Positions 8,995 to 18,418 of a stretch of DNA of 64,000 nt are shown piece after piece. The translations under genes were made by a program, and so were the position numbers. This DNA is from Burkholderiaceae bacterium (GTDB lineage: Bacteria; Pseudomonadota; Gammaproteobacteria; Burkholderiales; Burkholderiaceae_E), in NCBI GenBank assembly GCA_016710525.1, contig JADJVQ010000035.1, forward strand, positions 1 to 64,000, in the 5' to 3' direction. The notes under the pieces are model-generated. The model was given only the letters and a program-made list of their open reading frames with translations. It did no database searches and had not been told where the DNA came from. How positions within the stretch are numbered: position 1 is the stretch's first letter; each line of letters begins with the position of its first letter.

Positions 8995-10020
8995 ATGAGC
9001 ATGCCCAACACCACCGCGCTGCCGGCCCAGATGCGCTTCATCGATCATGGCAAGGGCGGCGCGCCCGACGTGCTGGTGGTGAACCAGGGCCCGCTGCCGG
9101 TGCCCGGCGCCGACGAGGTGCTGATCCGCGTGGCCTATGCCGGCGTCAACCGGCCCGATGTACTCCAGCGCAGCGGCAACTACCCGCCGCCGCCCGGCTC
9201 CTCGCCGCTGTTAGGCCTGGAGGTGTCCGGTGAAGTGGTGGCCGTGGGCGCCGGCGTCACGCAGTGGAAAGCGGGCGACAAGGTCTGCGCGCTGACCAAC
9301 GGCGGCGGATACGCGGAGTTCGTCGCGGTGCCCGCCGGCCAGGTGCTGCCGGTGCCTGCGGGGCTGTCGATGCTGCAGGCCGCGGCGCTGCCCGAGACGT
9401 ACTTCACCGTCTGGGCCAATGTATTCGAGCGCGGCCGGCTGGCCGCCGGCGAAACCTTGCTGATCCACGGCGGTTCGTCGGGCATCGGCACCACGGCCAT
9501 CCAGATGGCCAAGGCCTGGGGCGCCACCGTGTATGTCACGGTTGGCAACGACGACAAGGCGCGGGCCTGCGTGCAGGACCTGGGCGCCGATCACGCGATC
9601 AACTACCGCACCCACGATTTCGTCGCCGAGATCAGCCGGCTCACCGGCGGCAAGGGCGTCAACGAGATCCTCGACATGGTCGGGGGCGACTACATCGCGC
9701 GCAACCTGAAGTGCCTGGCGCTCGAGGGCCGGCTGGTCCAGATCGCGTTTCTGCAGCCGTCCAAGGTCGATGTCGACTGGATGCCGCTGATGCTCAAGCG
9801 GCTCACCTTCACCGGCTCGACGCTGCGCGCGCGCCCGGCCGCGGACAAGGCCCGGCTGGCCGGCGAACTGCTGGCCAAGATCTGGCCCCACCTGGCGGCC
9901 GGCCGCATGCTGCCGGTGATCAACAAGGTCTTCGACCTCGCTGCCGCGGCCGAAGCCCATCGCACGATGGAGTCCTCCGAGCACATCGGCAAGCTGATGC
10001 TGAAGGTGGCGGGCGATTAG
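8995..10020 (+). CDS. NAD(P)H-quinone oxidoreductase, zinc-independent MDR family (PIG3-like)
   Basis: 341 residues. The start at 8995 follows a good AGGAG site. The N-terminal GroES-like domain contains YAGVNRPDVLQRSGNYPPPP and PLLGLEVSGEVVAVG. The Rossmann part has the nucleotide motif HGGSSGIGTTAIQMAKAWGA. There are no zinc-binding cysteines, as expected for quinone-reductase and enoyl-reductase members. The C-terminal HRTMESSEHIGKLML is typical of PIG3/TP53I3-like quinone oxidoreductases. It reduces quinones or enones with NADPH in the cytoplasm. It appears monocistronic. Confidence 0.9.
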   Translation: MSMPNTTALPAQMRFIDHGKGGAPDVLVVNQGPLPVPGADEVLIRVAYAGVNRPDVLQRSGNYPPPPGSSPLLGLEVSGEVVAVGAGVTQWKAGDKVCALTNGGGYAEFVAVPAGQVLPVPAGLSMLQAAALPETYFTVWANVFERGRLAAGETLLIHGGSSGIGTTAIQMAKAWGATVYVTVGNDDKARACVQDLGADHAINYRTHDFVAEISRLTGGKGVNEILDMVGGDYIARNLKCLALEGRLVQIAFLQPSKVDVDWMPLMLKRLTFTGSTLRARPAADKARLAGELLAKIWPHLAAGRMLPVINKVFDLAAAAEAHRTMESSEHIGKLMLKVAGD

Positions 10021-10307
10021 GCCCATCGTGTGAACAGGCCCTGATCGAGGCGCACAGCGCTGTCGCCCGTGGGGGGGAGCGCGACCGCAGGTGCAACGCC
10101 CGTGAGCACGTCGCCCGGGATCGCATCGGCTGCGGGTCAGCCGGATTCGCACCCGCGTGGCGCGCACGCGGGTGGCACAAGATTTGCAATCCGATCTGGC
10201 CATTGAGCAGCCTGCGCGTGGGCGCCTGTTCAGCGGCTTGCGCTCACCCCCGAATCGGGTCCGCGGCAAGGCCCGCAGGCCCTAACCTTCCATTACGGAG
10301 ACTCCCG
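10021..10307. other. Intergenic region carrying the sigma-54 promoter
   Basis: 287 bases without a gene. It holds a perfect 8-bp inverted repeat (ACCCGCGT / ACGCGGGT, about 10151-10173) directly before the sigma-54 site, and a GGAG ribosome site at 10297-10300 for the next gene. No convincing NtrC-type pair of sites was recognised by eye. Confidence 0.5.
10173..10189 (+). promoter_or_regulatory. Sigma-54 (-24/-12) promoter of the polar amino-acid transporter operon
   Basis: TGGCAC at 10173-10178, five bases, then TTGCAA at 10184-10189. This fits the RpoN consensus (TGGCAC-N5-TTGCA) with the invariant GG and GC at the correct spacing. It lies about 120 bases before the start of the amino-acid binding-protein gene. 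RpoN promoters of amino-acid transporters are typically activated by NtrC under nitrogen limitation; that activator is inferred, not seen. Confidence 0.72.
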
Positions 10308-11114
10308 ATGATTCGTCGCCCTTCCTATCGGCGCCAATTCCTGCGACCGGTCCTGGCCGCCCTGGTTCCGCTGCTGATCGCCCTGCCGGCCGCCGCCCAG
10401 TCGGCGCTGGACGGCATCATGGCCAAGAAGCAGATCCAGATCGCCATTCCCACCGACTTCCCGCCCTATGGCTTCGTCGGCACCGACTTGAAGCCGATCG
10501 GCCTGGATGTCGACATGGCCAACTACATCGGCGCCAAACTGGGCGTGGCGGTGGAACTGGTGGTGGTGACCAGCGCCAACCGCATTCCCTACCTGCAGAC
10601 CCGCAAGGCCGATCTGGTCATCTCGACGCTGGGCAAGAACGCCGAGCGCGAGAAGGTCATCGATTTCACCGCCGCCTATTCGCCGTTCTTCCAGGCGGTG
10701 TTCGCGCCCAAGGCCATGGCGGTCAAGAGCGCGGCCGACCTGGCCGGCAAGACCGTGGGTGTGACGCGCGGCGCGATCGAAGACATGGAGCTCACCAAGC
10801 TTGCGCCAGCCAGCGCCGACATCAAGCGCTTCGAGGACAACAACGCCACGGTGTCGGCCTTCGTGTCGGGTCAGGTGCAGGCGATCGCCACCGGCGCCTC
10901 GGTGGCCGGCAACATGATGGCGCGCAATCCCAACCTGGGCGCCGAGTACAAGTTCGTGCTCAAGGACTCGCCCAATTTCATCGGCGTGGCCAAGGGCGAA
11001 AACGCGTTGCGCCTGAAGGTCAACGAGATCATTGCCGCTGCCAAGGCCGCCGGCGACCTCGACCGCATGGCCACCCGCTGGCTGGGCCGCCCGGCTGGCG
11101 ATCTGCCCAACTGA
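10308..11114 (+). CDS. Polar amino-acid ABC transporter periplasmic binding protein
   Basis: 268 residues. The N terminus (basic RRPSYRRQ, hydrophobic stretch, ALPAAAQS) is a Sec signal peptide, with likely cleavage after PAAA. The mature protein begins with the family pattern IQIAIPTDFPPYGFVGTDL, followed by GLDVDMANYIGAKLGV and the ligand-loop RKADLVISTLGKNAERE (bacterial SBP family 3). It binds a polar amino acid in the periplasm and delivers it to the two permeases encoded next. The ligand cannot be named from sequence. It is first in the operon, behind the sigma-54 promoter. Confidence 0.92.
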   Translation: MIRRPSYRRQFLRPVLAALVPLLIALPAAAQSALDGIMAKKQIQIAIPTDFPPYGFVGTDLKPIGLDVDMANYIGAKLGVAVELVVVTSANRIPYLQTRKADLVISTLGKNAEREKVIDFTAAYSPFFQAVFAPKAMAVKSAADLAGKTVGVTRGAIEDMELTKLAPASADIKRFEDNNATVSAFVSGQVQAIATGASVAGNMMARNPNLGAEYKFVLKDSPNFIGVAKGENALRLKVNEIIAAAKAAGDLDRMATRWLGRPAGDLPN

Positions 11115-11228
11115 CGGGCGGGCTGCGCCGCCGAGCCGCCGTGCGACCCGAGCCGCGTAGCTGACGCCAGCCGCCGTAACCGTCCGAGCGCCGTCTGCCC
11201 GAGCCCCGCTGCCTCGGGGCCAGCCGCG

Positions 11229-11888
11229 ATGATCGAATTCGACTTCGGTGCGGTGCTGGCGCAGTGGCCTTTGCTGGCGCGCGGTGTGGCGTTCACCGTC
11301 GGCCTGACCGCGGTATCGGCAGTGCTGGGCATGGCGCTGGGCGTGGCCTGCGCCTGGTCGCGCACCTGGGGCCCGCGCTGGCTGGGCGCGCTGGTGGCGG
11401 TGTATGTGGAACTGATCCGCAATACGCCGTTCATCGTGCAGCTGTTCTTCATCTATTTCGGCCTGCCCAGCCTGGGCGTCAAGCTCACGCCGGAGATCGC
11501 CTCGGTGCTGGCGATGGTGATCAATCTTGGTGCGTATGCGGCCGAAATCGTGCGTGCCGGCATCGAGAGCACACCGCGCGGGCAGGTCGAAGCGGGCCTG
11601 AGCCTGGCCATGAGCCGCGCGCAGGTTTTCGTGCGGGTGGTGCTGCCTCCGGCGCTCTCGCGGGTGTGGCCGGCCATGGTCAGCCAGATCATCATCGTGA
11701 TGCTGGGGTCGGCGGTCTGCGGGCAGATCGCCACCCAGGAACTCTCCTATTTCGCCAACCTGATCCAGAGCCGAAATTTCAGGGCATTCGAGTCCTACAT
11801 CGTGGCCACGCTGCTCTACCTGGCGCTGTCGATCGGGCTGCGCCAGCTGCTGCGCTGGGCTGGTCCCCGATTCCTGTTCGGACGCTGA
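11229..11888 (+). CDS. Polar amino-acid ABC transporter permease (HisQ/HisM type), first subunit
   Basis: 219 residues with several hydrophobic segments. It carries the HisM-type stretch ELIRNTPFIVQLFFIYFGLP and the EAA loop EIVRAGIESTPRGQVEAGLS, which docks onto the ATPase. The ATG at 11229 follows a 114-base gap after the binding-protein gene; no terminator is obvious there, so it is probably the same transcript. Function is substrate translocation across the inner membrane with the second permease five bases downstream. Confidence 0.93.
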   Translation: MIEFDFGAVLAQWPLLARGVAFTVGLTAVSAVLGMALGVACAWSRTWGPRWLGALVAVYVELIRNTPFIVQLFFIYFGLPSLGVKLTPEIASVLAMVINLGAYAAEIVRAGIESTPRGQVEAGLSLAMSRAQVFVRVVLPPALSRVWPAMVSQIIIVMLGSAVCGQIATQELSYFANLIQSRNFRAFESYIVATLLYLALSIGLRQLLRWAGPRFLFGR

Positions 11889-11893
11889 ACGCG

Positions 11894-12533
11894 ATGGTCG
11901 ACTTCAGTCTCTGGGACATCTTTCGCAATCTGCTGCTGGCGCTGCGCTGGACGGTGGCGCTGTCGCTGATCGCGTTCGTCGGGGGCGGGCTGGTCGGCAT
12001 GGCGCTGCTGGTGGCGCGCATCGCCAAGCTGCCGGGCGCCGAACGCGGCGTGGCCGGCTACGTGCAGCTTTTCCAGGGCACGCCGCTGCTGATGCAGCTG
12101 TTCCTGGCCTACTTCGGAATGGCGCTGCTCGGACTGAACGTGTCGCCCTGGACCGCGGCGGCGGTGGCCCTGACGCTGTACACCAGCGCCTTCCTGGCCG
12201 AGATCTGGCGCGGCTGCGTCAACGCCATCCCCAAGGGGCAGTGGGAGGCATCGGCCAGCCTGGCGCTGACCCTGGGCGAACAGCTGCGCCATGTGATCGG
12301 GCCGCAGGCGCTGCGCATCGCGATCGCGCCCACGGTCGGCTTCCTGGTGCAGGTGATCAAGGGCACCGCGCTGGCTTCGGTGATCGGATTCGTCGAGCTC
12401 ACCAAGGCGGGCACCATGATCACCAACGCCACCTTCCGGCCGTTCACCGTCTACGCCTGCGTGGCACTGCTGTACTTCGTGCTGTGCTACCCGGTGTCGG
12501 CCTGGAGCCGATCCCTCGAAAGAAAGCTCCAAC

Positions 12534-12544
<11 letters not shown>
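11894..12544 (+). CDS. Polar amino-acid ABC transporter permease, second subunit
   Basis: 216 residues, homologous to the preceding permease: QLFQGTPLLMQLFLAYFGMA and the EAA loop EIWRGCVNAIPKGQWEASAS are clear. The ATG at 11894 lies five bases after the previous stop. Its 3' end overlaps the start of the ATPase gene by 11 bases, a typical operon arrangement. Together the two permeases form the heterodimeric pore. Confidence 0.92.
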
Positions 12545-13090
<546 letters not shown>

Positions 13091-13091
<1 letters not shown>

Positions 13092-14009
13092 TGCTGGCGG
13101 GCGCCCGACGCCACGCCGAACAGGCTGGCGTCGCGCGTCCAGCGCTGGCTGGCGGGATCGTCGGGCGTGAGTTGCCACAGGGCAGCGGCTTCATCGATCA
13201 ATGCGCGGCTGCCGGCCAGCGCGCCAGCGAGCGCCAGATGGGTGAGCGGGGCAGCCGGATCGAGCGCGCCCAATGCCTCGAAGCCCAGCAGCGCGATCAG
13301 CGCCCGCTCGCGCCAGCTGGCGGGCCAGCCGCGCCGGCCGGCCTCGGCCAGCAGGTAGGCCAGCACGGCCGCGGTCACGTGGATGTCTTCGACGGTGCGA
13401 AAGGGCTTGATGTAGCGTTCGTAGCCGTCGCCCGGCAGCACATCCTCGTGGGCAACGGCAACGCCGTCGAACGCCAGTCGGGCGTGCGGGCACCTCCGGA
13501 ACGAAGCGGGTGGGCGGCATCGTGATGACCGTCACACCGGGGGCGTCGGCGCGGATTCGGACCATGCGCAGGGTCGGGCGCGCGGCATCGTGCGGTGGCA
13601 CGCGCACCGCCACCAGCAGCCGGTTGCTTTCAGGGCCGAGGGTGCTCCAGCGCTTCGCGCCGAACAGCCGATGGCCGCCGGGCACCGGTTCGAGTCGGCA
13701 TTGGATGTCGGCGGGCCGGTTGCCGTTTTCTTCGGTGACGCAAAAGGCGCTCATCGTGGTGCCCGGCAGCCAGTCGGGCTGGTCGCGCAGCAGGGCGCGA
13801 AGCGAGGCCTGGTAGCCGGCCGCAAAGGCCCAGCCGGCACGGTCGGCAATGGCGCCGCCGACGATCGCCACGGCCATCGGGGTGCTCGCCGCAGGCGCGA
13901 GCGACTGCCAGCTGGGCCACCAGTCGGTGATCCGCTCGCAGGCGGGCGGCGCTGGCGACCCTGCGGCGATGTGCTGCAGGGTGCTCAGGACCTGTGGGGT
14001 ATCGGGCAT
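13091..14009 (-). pseudogene. Acyl-CoA dehydrogenase-like gene, frameshifted and 3' truncated
   Basis: Begins at the ATG at 14009 and reads MPDTPQVLSTLQHIAAGSPA. Flavin-region hallmarks are AFCVTEENGNRP and RLFGAKRWSTLGPES, resembling acyl-CoA dehydrogenase middle domains. At about 13488 a run of three C on the coding strand looks one base too long: after FVPEVP the natural ARLAFDGVAVAHEDVLPGDG continues in the next frame, on to GYERYIKPFRTVEDIHVTAAV. The homology ends at ASLFGVASGARQQR near 13091, where it abuts the truncated glnQ-like gene tail to tail. It is shorter than ordinary acyl-CoA dehydrogenases and of unknown substrate; the family assignment is moderately sure. Confidence 0.6.
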
Positions 14010-14045
14010 CGCTTCGTCGATCCGTCTGGAGAACTGCCCGACACT

Positions 14046-17000
14046 TTACCCGGTCGCCCGGTCCGGCGAAGCTGCGCCCTTGTCGGGCTCGTTGTCGAAC
14101 CAGGCGTAGATCGCGGGCAGCACGACCAGCGTCAGCAGCGTGCAGCTGATCAGTCCGCCGATCACCACGATCGCCAACGGTCGCTGAACCTCCGAGCCCG
14201 GGCCGGTGGCGAACAGGAACGGGACCAGTCCGAGCATCGCCACCGTCGCGGTCATCATCACCGGGCGAAAACGCATCCGCGCGCCGTCGAGCACCGCCTG
14301 CTGCAGCGGTGCGCCCCGATCGCGCAGGCCGCGGATGTACGAGACCAGCACCACCCCGTTGAGCACCGCGATGCCCCACAGCGCGATGAATCCGACCGAG
14401 GCGGGCACGGACAGGTACTCGCCGCTGACGTACAGCCCCACCACGCCGCCGATCGATGCAAAAGGCAGCACAGTGATGATCAGCGTGGCGAATCGCAGAG
14501 AGCCGAACAGCAGGAAAAGCAGGAAGAAGATCGCGCACACCGTCACCGGCACGATCACCGCCAGGTGGCCCAGGGCCCGCTGCATGTTCTCGAACTGGCC
14601 GCCCCATTCGAACGTATAGCCTTCGCCCAGTTTCACCTGGCTGTCGACGCGCTGCTGGAGTTCGGCGACGAAGCCGCCGAGGTCTCGATCCTTGACATTG
14701 ACGCCGACGACGATCCGGCGCTTGCCGTATTCGCGCGAGATCTGGGCCGGTCCGTCCCGGACCTCGATGCTGGCCAGGCTGGACAGCGGAACCTTGGCCT
14801 TGTCGGCGGTGGTCACGAGGATGTTGCGAACGGCCTCGACGTCGCCGCGAAAGCGCGGCGGCAGCTGCACCACGGCGGAGAAGCGCCGTTCGCCCTCGAA
14901 GACGTCGGTGGCGTGGCGCCCGCCGAACGCGGACTCGATCAGGTCGTTGATGTCGGCCACGTTCAGCCCGTAGCGGGCGATCGCGCGCCGATCGATCTCG
15001 ATCGTCAGGTACTGCTGGCCGGTCAGCCGTTCGATCCGGATGTCCTGGGCGCCCTTGATCGAGCCCGCCACCTTGGCGACCTCGGTCGCCTTCTCGCGCA
15101 GCACATCGAGGTCGTAGCCGAAGATCTTGACGGCGACGTCCGAACGCACGCCGGTCACCATCTCGTCGACCCGATCGGAGATCGGCTGCGCCATCACGAT
15201 GCTGACGCCTGGCAGTGCGCTCAGCTTCTCGCGGATCCCGGCCTGGATCGTGTCCTGTGTCCAGCCCGCGGGCCACTGGTCGCGCGGCAGCAGGCTGACG
15301 ATCGGCGTCGATTCGTTCTGGCTTTGGGGATCGGCTGGCGACTCGCCGCGGCCGACCCCGGACACCGCCGACTTCACGCCCGGCACCGTCATCACCAGGC
15401 GCATCGCCTCCTGTTCCATCCGGATCGACTCGTCCAGCGAGATGTTCGGCACGCGGTTGATGCCAGGCACCACCGAACCTTCCTTCATCTCGGGAATGAA
15501 CGCGGTCCCGAGCAGGGGCAGCAGCGCGATCGCGCCGCCGAAGGCCAGCAGCGCGACGGCGACGGTCTTGCGCGAGTTGCGGACCGCCCATTCGAGCAGC
15601 GGCACATACGGGCGCTTGAGCGTACGGATCAGCCAGGTTTCGTGTTCGGTGCCGCCTTTGAGCAGGAACGACGAGAGCACCGGGGTCAGCGTCAGCGACA
15701 GCACCAGCGAGACCGCCAGCGCGATCGCGATCGTGTAGGCCAGCGGCGCGAACATCTTGCCCTCCATGCCCTTCAAGGTCATCAGGGGCAGGAAGACCAG
15801 GATGATGATGCCGATGCCGAAGATGACCGGCGTGGCCACTTCCATCACCGCGCCGAAGATCACCCTGACGCGACCCTGCATGGTCGTGGGCGCCTTGTGC
15901 CCGAGGCGCTCGAAGGCGTTCTCGACCACCACCACCGAGCCGTCGACCATCAGCCCGATGGCGATCGCCAGGCCGCCCAGGGACATCAGGTTGGCCGACA
16001 GGCCCAGCCGGTTCATCACGATGAAGGTGACCAGCGGCGTGACGACCAGGGTCGAGACGACGACGACCGACGAGCGCAGGTCGCCCAGGAACAGGAACAG
16101 CACGATCACGACGAAGACCACGCCCTCGATCAGCACCTTGATCACGGTGGCCAGAGCCGCGTCCACCAGCTCGCTGCGGTCGTAGTAAGGGACGATCTTC
16201 AGGCCGTCTGGCAGCATGCCGCGCTTGTTGATGTCGGTCACACGCTTCTGAATTTCGGAGACGATGGCCTTGGCATTGCCCCCGGCGGTCATCATCACGA
16301 TGCCGCCGACCGATTCGGTCACCCCGTTCTTGACCAGCGCCCCCTGGCGCACCGCATGGCCGTGCGCGACCTCGGCGACATCGCGGATGAAGACCGGCGT
16401 GCCATCGGAGGCCGCCAGCACGATCTGGCGGATGTCGTCCAGGTCGCGGATCAGGCCGACGCCGCGAATCAGGTATTGCTCCGCGCCTTGCGGCAGCACT
16501 CCCCCGCCGGCATTGGCGTTGTTGCGCGCCAGTGCCTCGTAGACGTTCTTGATCGACAGGCCGTAGTGACGAAGACGGTCGGGGTTGACCATGACCATGT
16601 ACTGGCGCACGTAGCCGCCCTGCGAGTTGATCTCGGCCACGCCGGGCGTCGATCGCAGCAGGGGCCTGACGACCCAGTCCTGCGCGATGCGCCGGGCCAC
16701 CAGCTCCTGCTGGGTCAGCGCCCGCTGGCTGTCGTCGGGGCGCTCCAGCGTGTATTGGTAAATCTCGCCCAGCCCGGTCGACACCGGGCCGAGAACCGGC
16801 ACGACCCCTTCGGGCATCCGGTCGCGGACTTCGAGCAGGCGCTCCATCACCAGCTGGCGGGCGAAGTAGACATTGGTGGCGTCGGTGAACACCAGCGTGA
16901 TCAGCGACAGGCTGGGCTTGTTCAGCGAGCGCATCTCGACCAGTCCGGGCAGGCCGGTCATCCCGATCTCGAGCGGCACCGTGACGAAGCGCTCGACTTC

Positions 17001-17177
17001 CTCGGGTGAGCGTCCGAGCACCTCGGTGGCGATCTGCACCTGCACGTTGGTGACATCGGGGAAGGCATCGACCGACAGCTTGCGTGCCGCATTCAATCCG
17101 AATGCCAGCAGGGCGAACGCGATCACCAGCACGACGAGCCGCTGCCGCAGCGCGCCCTGGACAAGGGTTTCAATCAT
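14046..17177 (-). CDS. Heavy-metal efflux RND pump (CzcA/CusA family)
   Basis: 1,043 residues, full family length and uninterrupted. The N terminus (VQGALRQRLVVLVIAFALLAFG, then RKLSVDAFPDVTNVQVQI) is the HME-RND type. Two sets of large periplasmic loops alternate with membrane blocks; the fourth membrane segment carries GLAIAIGLMVDGSVVVVENA with the conserved acidic residue of proton relay. It exports metal ions from periplasm or cytoplasm to the outside as a trimer with the adaptor and TolC-type channel encoded just upstream on the same transcript. The residues visible here do not let me choose between copper/silver and zinc/cobalt/cadmium, so no gene symbol is given. Confidence 0.93.
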   Translation of the reverse strand: MIETLVQGALRQRLVVLVIAFALLAFGLNAARKLSVDAFPDVTNVQVQIATEVLGRSPEEVERFVTVPLEIGMTGLPGLVEMRSLNKPSLSLITLVFTDATNVYFARQLVMERLLEVRDRMPEGVVPVLGPVSTGLGEIYQYTLERPDDSQRALTQQELVARRIAQDWVVRPLLRSTPGVAEINSQGGYVRQYMVMVNPDRLRHYGLSIKNVYEALARNNANAGGGVLPQGAEQYLIRGVGLIRDLDDIRQIVLAASDGTPVFIRDVAEVAHGHAVRQGALVKNGVTESVGGIVMMTAGGNAKAIVSEIQKRVTDINKRGMLPDGLKIVPYYDRSELVDAALATVIKVLIEGVVFVVIVLFLFLGDLRSSVVVVSTLVVTPLVTFIVMNRLGLSANLMSLGGLAIAIGLMVDGSVVVVENAFERLGHKAPTTMQGRVRVIFGAVMEVATPVIFGIGIIILVFLPLMTLKGMEGKMFAPLAYTIAIALAVSLVLSLTLTPVLSSFLLKGGTEHETWLIRTLKRPYVPLLEWAVRNSRKTVAVALLAFGGAIALLPLLGTAFIPEMKEGSVVPGINRVPNISLDESIRMEQEAMRLVMTVPGVKSAVSGVGRGESPADPQSQNESTPIVSLLPRDQWPAGWTQDTIQAGIREKLSALPGVSIVMAQPISDRVDEMVTGVRSDVAVKIFGYDLDVLREKATEVAKVAGSIKGAQDIRIERLTGQQYLTIEIDRRAIARYGLNVADINDLIESAFGGRHATDVFEGERRFSAVVQLPPRFRGDVEAVRNILVTTADKAKVPLSSLASIEVRDGPAQISREYGKRRIVVGVNVKDRDLGGFVAELQQRVDSQVKLGEGYTFEWGGQFENMQRALGHLAVIVPVTVCAIFFLLFLLFGSLRFATLIITVLPFASIGGVVGLYVSGEYLSVPASVGFIALWGIAVLNGVVLVSYIRGLRDRGAPLQQAVLDGARMRFRPVMMTATVAMLGLVPFLFATGPGSEVQRPLAIVVIGGLISCTLLTLVVLPAIYAWFDNEPDKGAASPDRATG

Positions 17178-17205
17178 TTTCGATTCGATCCAGGCAGTCG
17201 TGGGG

Positions 17206-18351
17206 CTATTCGAGTTCTTTTCGCTTGCGCTCGTTGTTCATGTGAAATGCCCCCTCGACGACGATCTTCTGCCCGTTCTGGAGTCCGGACACCACCGGTC
17301 GCATTCCGCCGCGCGCGGCGGCCAGCTTGGTCTCGAGCAGCTTGAAGCGGCCTGCCGATACTTCGACGAACACGTAGTCGGCGTCGTTCTCGCGAACCAC
17401 CGCCCCGACCGGGACCACCAGTTGTGCGACGGGCCCGGATTCGATCAGGAAGGTCGCCAGCATCGCGGGCTTGAGCGAGCGGTCGCGATTGTCGAGTTCG
17501 CTGCGCACGGTGATGGTCCGGGTCTGGGGGTCGACGGTGTCGGCGACATAGTTCAGTTTCGCGATGCGCCGAGCCGCCAGCGCGGGAATCTCGATCTCGA
17601 CACTCTGCCCCACGCGCACCTTGGCGGCCTGCTGCTCGGGCACTTCCGCCACGACCCACACGCGCGACAGATCGGCGATCGAGAACAGCGCGTCACTGGG
17701 CTGGACAACCTGGCCCTGAGTGACCTTGCGCTCGATCACCGTGCCGCTGATCGTCGCCACGACGGGCGAGATCGAGTTGATGCTGCCCTGCGCATGCAGC
17801 GCCTGCATGTCGTCCAGCGACACGCCGAGCACGCGCAACTGGTCGGCCGCCGCCTGCTGCTCGGCGCGGGCAACGTCGAGCTCGCTCTCACGCCGCTGCA
17901 GTTCGGCGCTGCCGATCACGTCGGCGGCGAACAGCTGGCGGGCCCGCTCGACATTGCGCTCGTTCAGCTGCGCCTGGGCGCGCGCCTTCTTGTAGGCCAG
18001 CTGCGCGGCGCCCAGCTCGGTGCTGTTGAGCACGGCGAGCGTCTGTCCCGAGCGCACCTGCTGGCCCACTGTCGCCTTGACGTCGATCACCCGTCCGGTG
18101 ACGGTGGCGCCGATCTTGGCGACGTGGTTCTCGTCCAGGCCCACTTGCCCGGCGACCCGCAGCGAGTCCGACACGTCGGCGCTGCCGACCAGGCCGGTCC
18201 GGACGATCTTCTGCAGGTTCTCGCCGAGCAGCACGGTATTGGGGTCCGGCGCCGCGGCGGCCGGGGCCGTGCTGACCTCGGGCTTGCCACAGGACGCGAG
18301 CACCAGCAGCAGGGCGAGGCTCGGCAGGCGCAGGCATGCGGGCAGACTCAT
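17206..18351 (-). CDS. RND efflux periplasmic adaptor (membrane fusion protein)
   Basis: 381 residues. The ATG at 18351 starts MSLPACLRLPSLALLLVLAS followed by CGKPEV, a lipoprotein signal with lipobox VLASC, so the protein is probably anchored to the inner membrane by lipid. Order of domains: beta-barrel and lipoyl halves (VTGRVIDVKATVGQQVRSGQ), an alpha-helical coiled hairpin (AQAQLNERNVERARQLFAAD), second lipoyl half, barrel and membrane-proximal region (VWVVAEVPEQQAAKVRVGQS). It bridges the pump to the outer-membrane channel. The gene lies between pump and channel in one operon. Confidence 0.92.
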   Translation of the reverse strand: MSLPACLRLPSLALLLVLASCGKPEVSTAPAAAAPDPNTVLLGENLQKIVRTGLVGSADVSDSLRVAGQVGLDENHVAKIGATVTGRVIDVKATVGQQVRSGQTLAVLNSTELGAAQLAYKKARAQAQLNERNVERARQLFAADVIGSAELQRRESELDVARAEQQAAADQLRVLGVSLDDMQALHAQGSINSISPVVATISGTVIERKVTQGQVVQPSDALFSIADLSRVWVVAEVPEQQAAKVRVGQSVEIEIPALAARRIAKLNYVADTVDPQTRTITVRSELDNRDRSLKPAMLATFLIESGPVAQLVVPVGAVVRENDADYVFVEVSAGRFKLLETKLAAARGGMRPVVSGLQNGQKIVVEGAFHMNNERKRKELE

Positions 18352-18418
18352 GATCGAAGGGACTCCAGCGAATGAGGAAGGGGACGGGCGCACAGCACGC
18401 GCGGCGGCGGTCATCGGG

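Noticed and set aside
13590..17009. Very long plus-strand open frame (over 1,100 codons) opposite the RND pump
   Set aside because: It is the antisense shadow of the pump gene: rich in His, Arg, Asp and Gln, with no family pattern, and arises from high GC at third positions.
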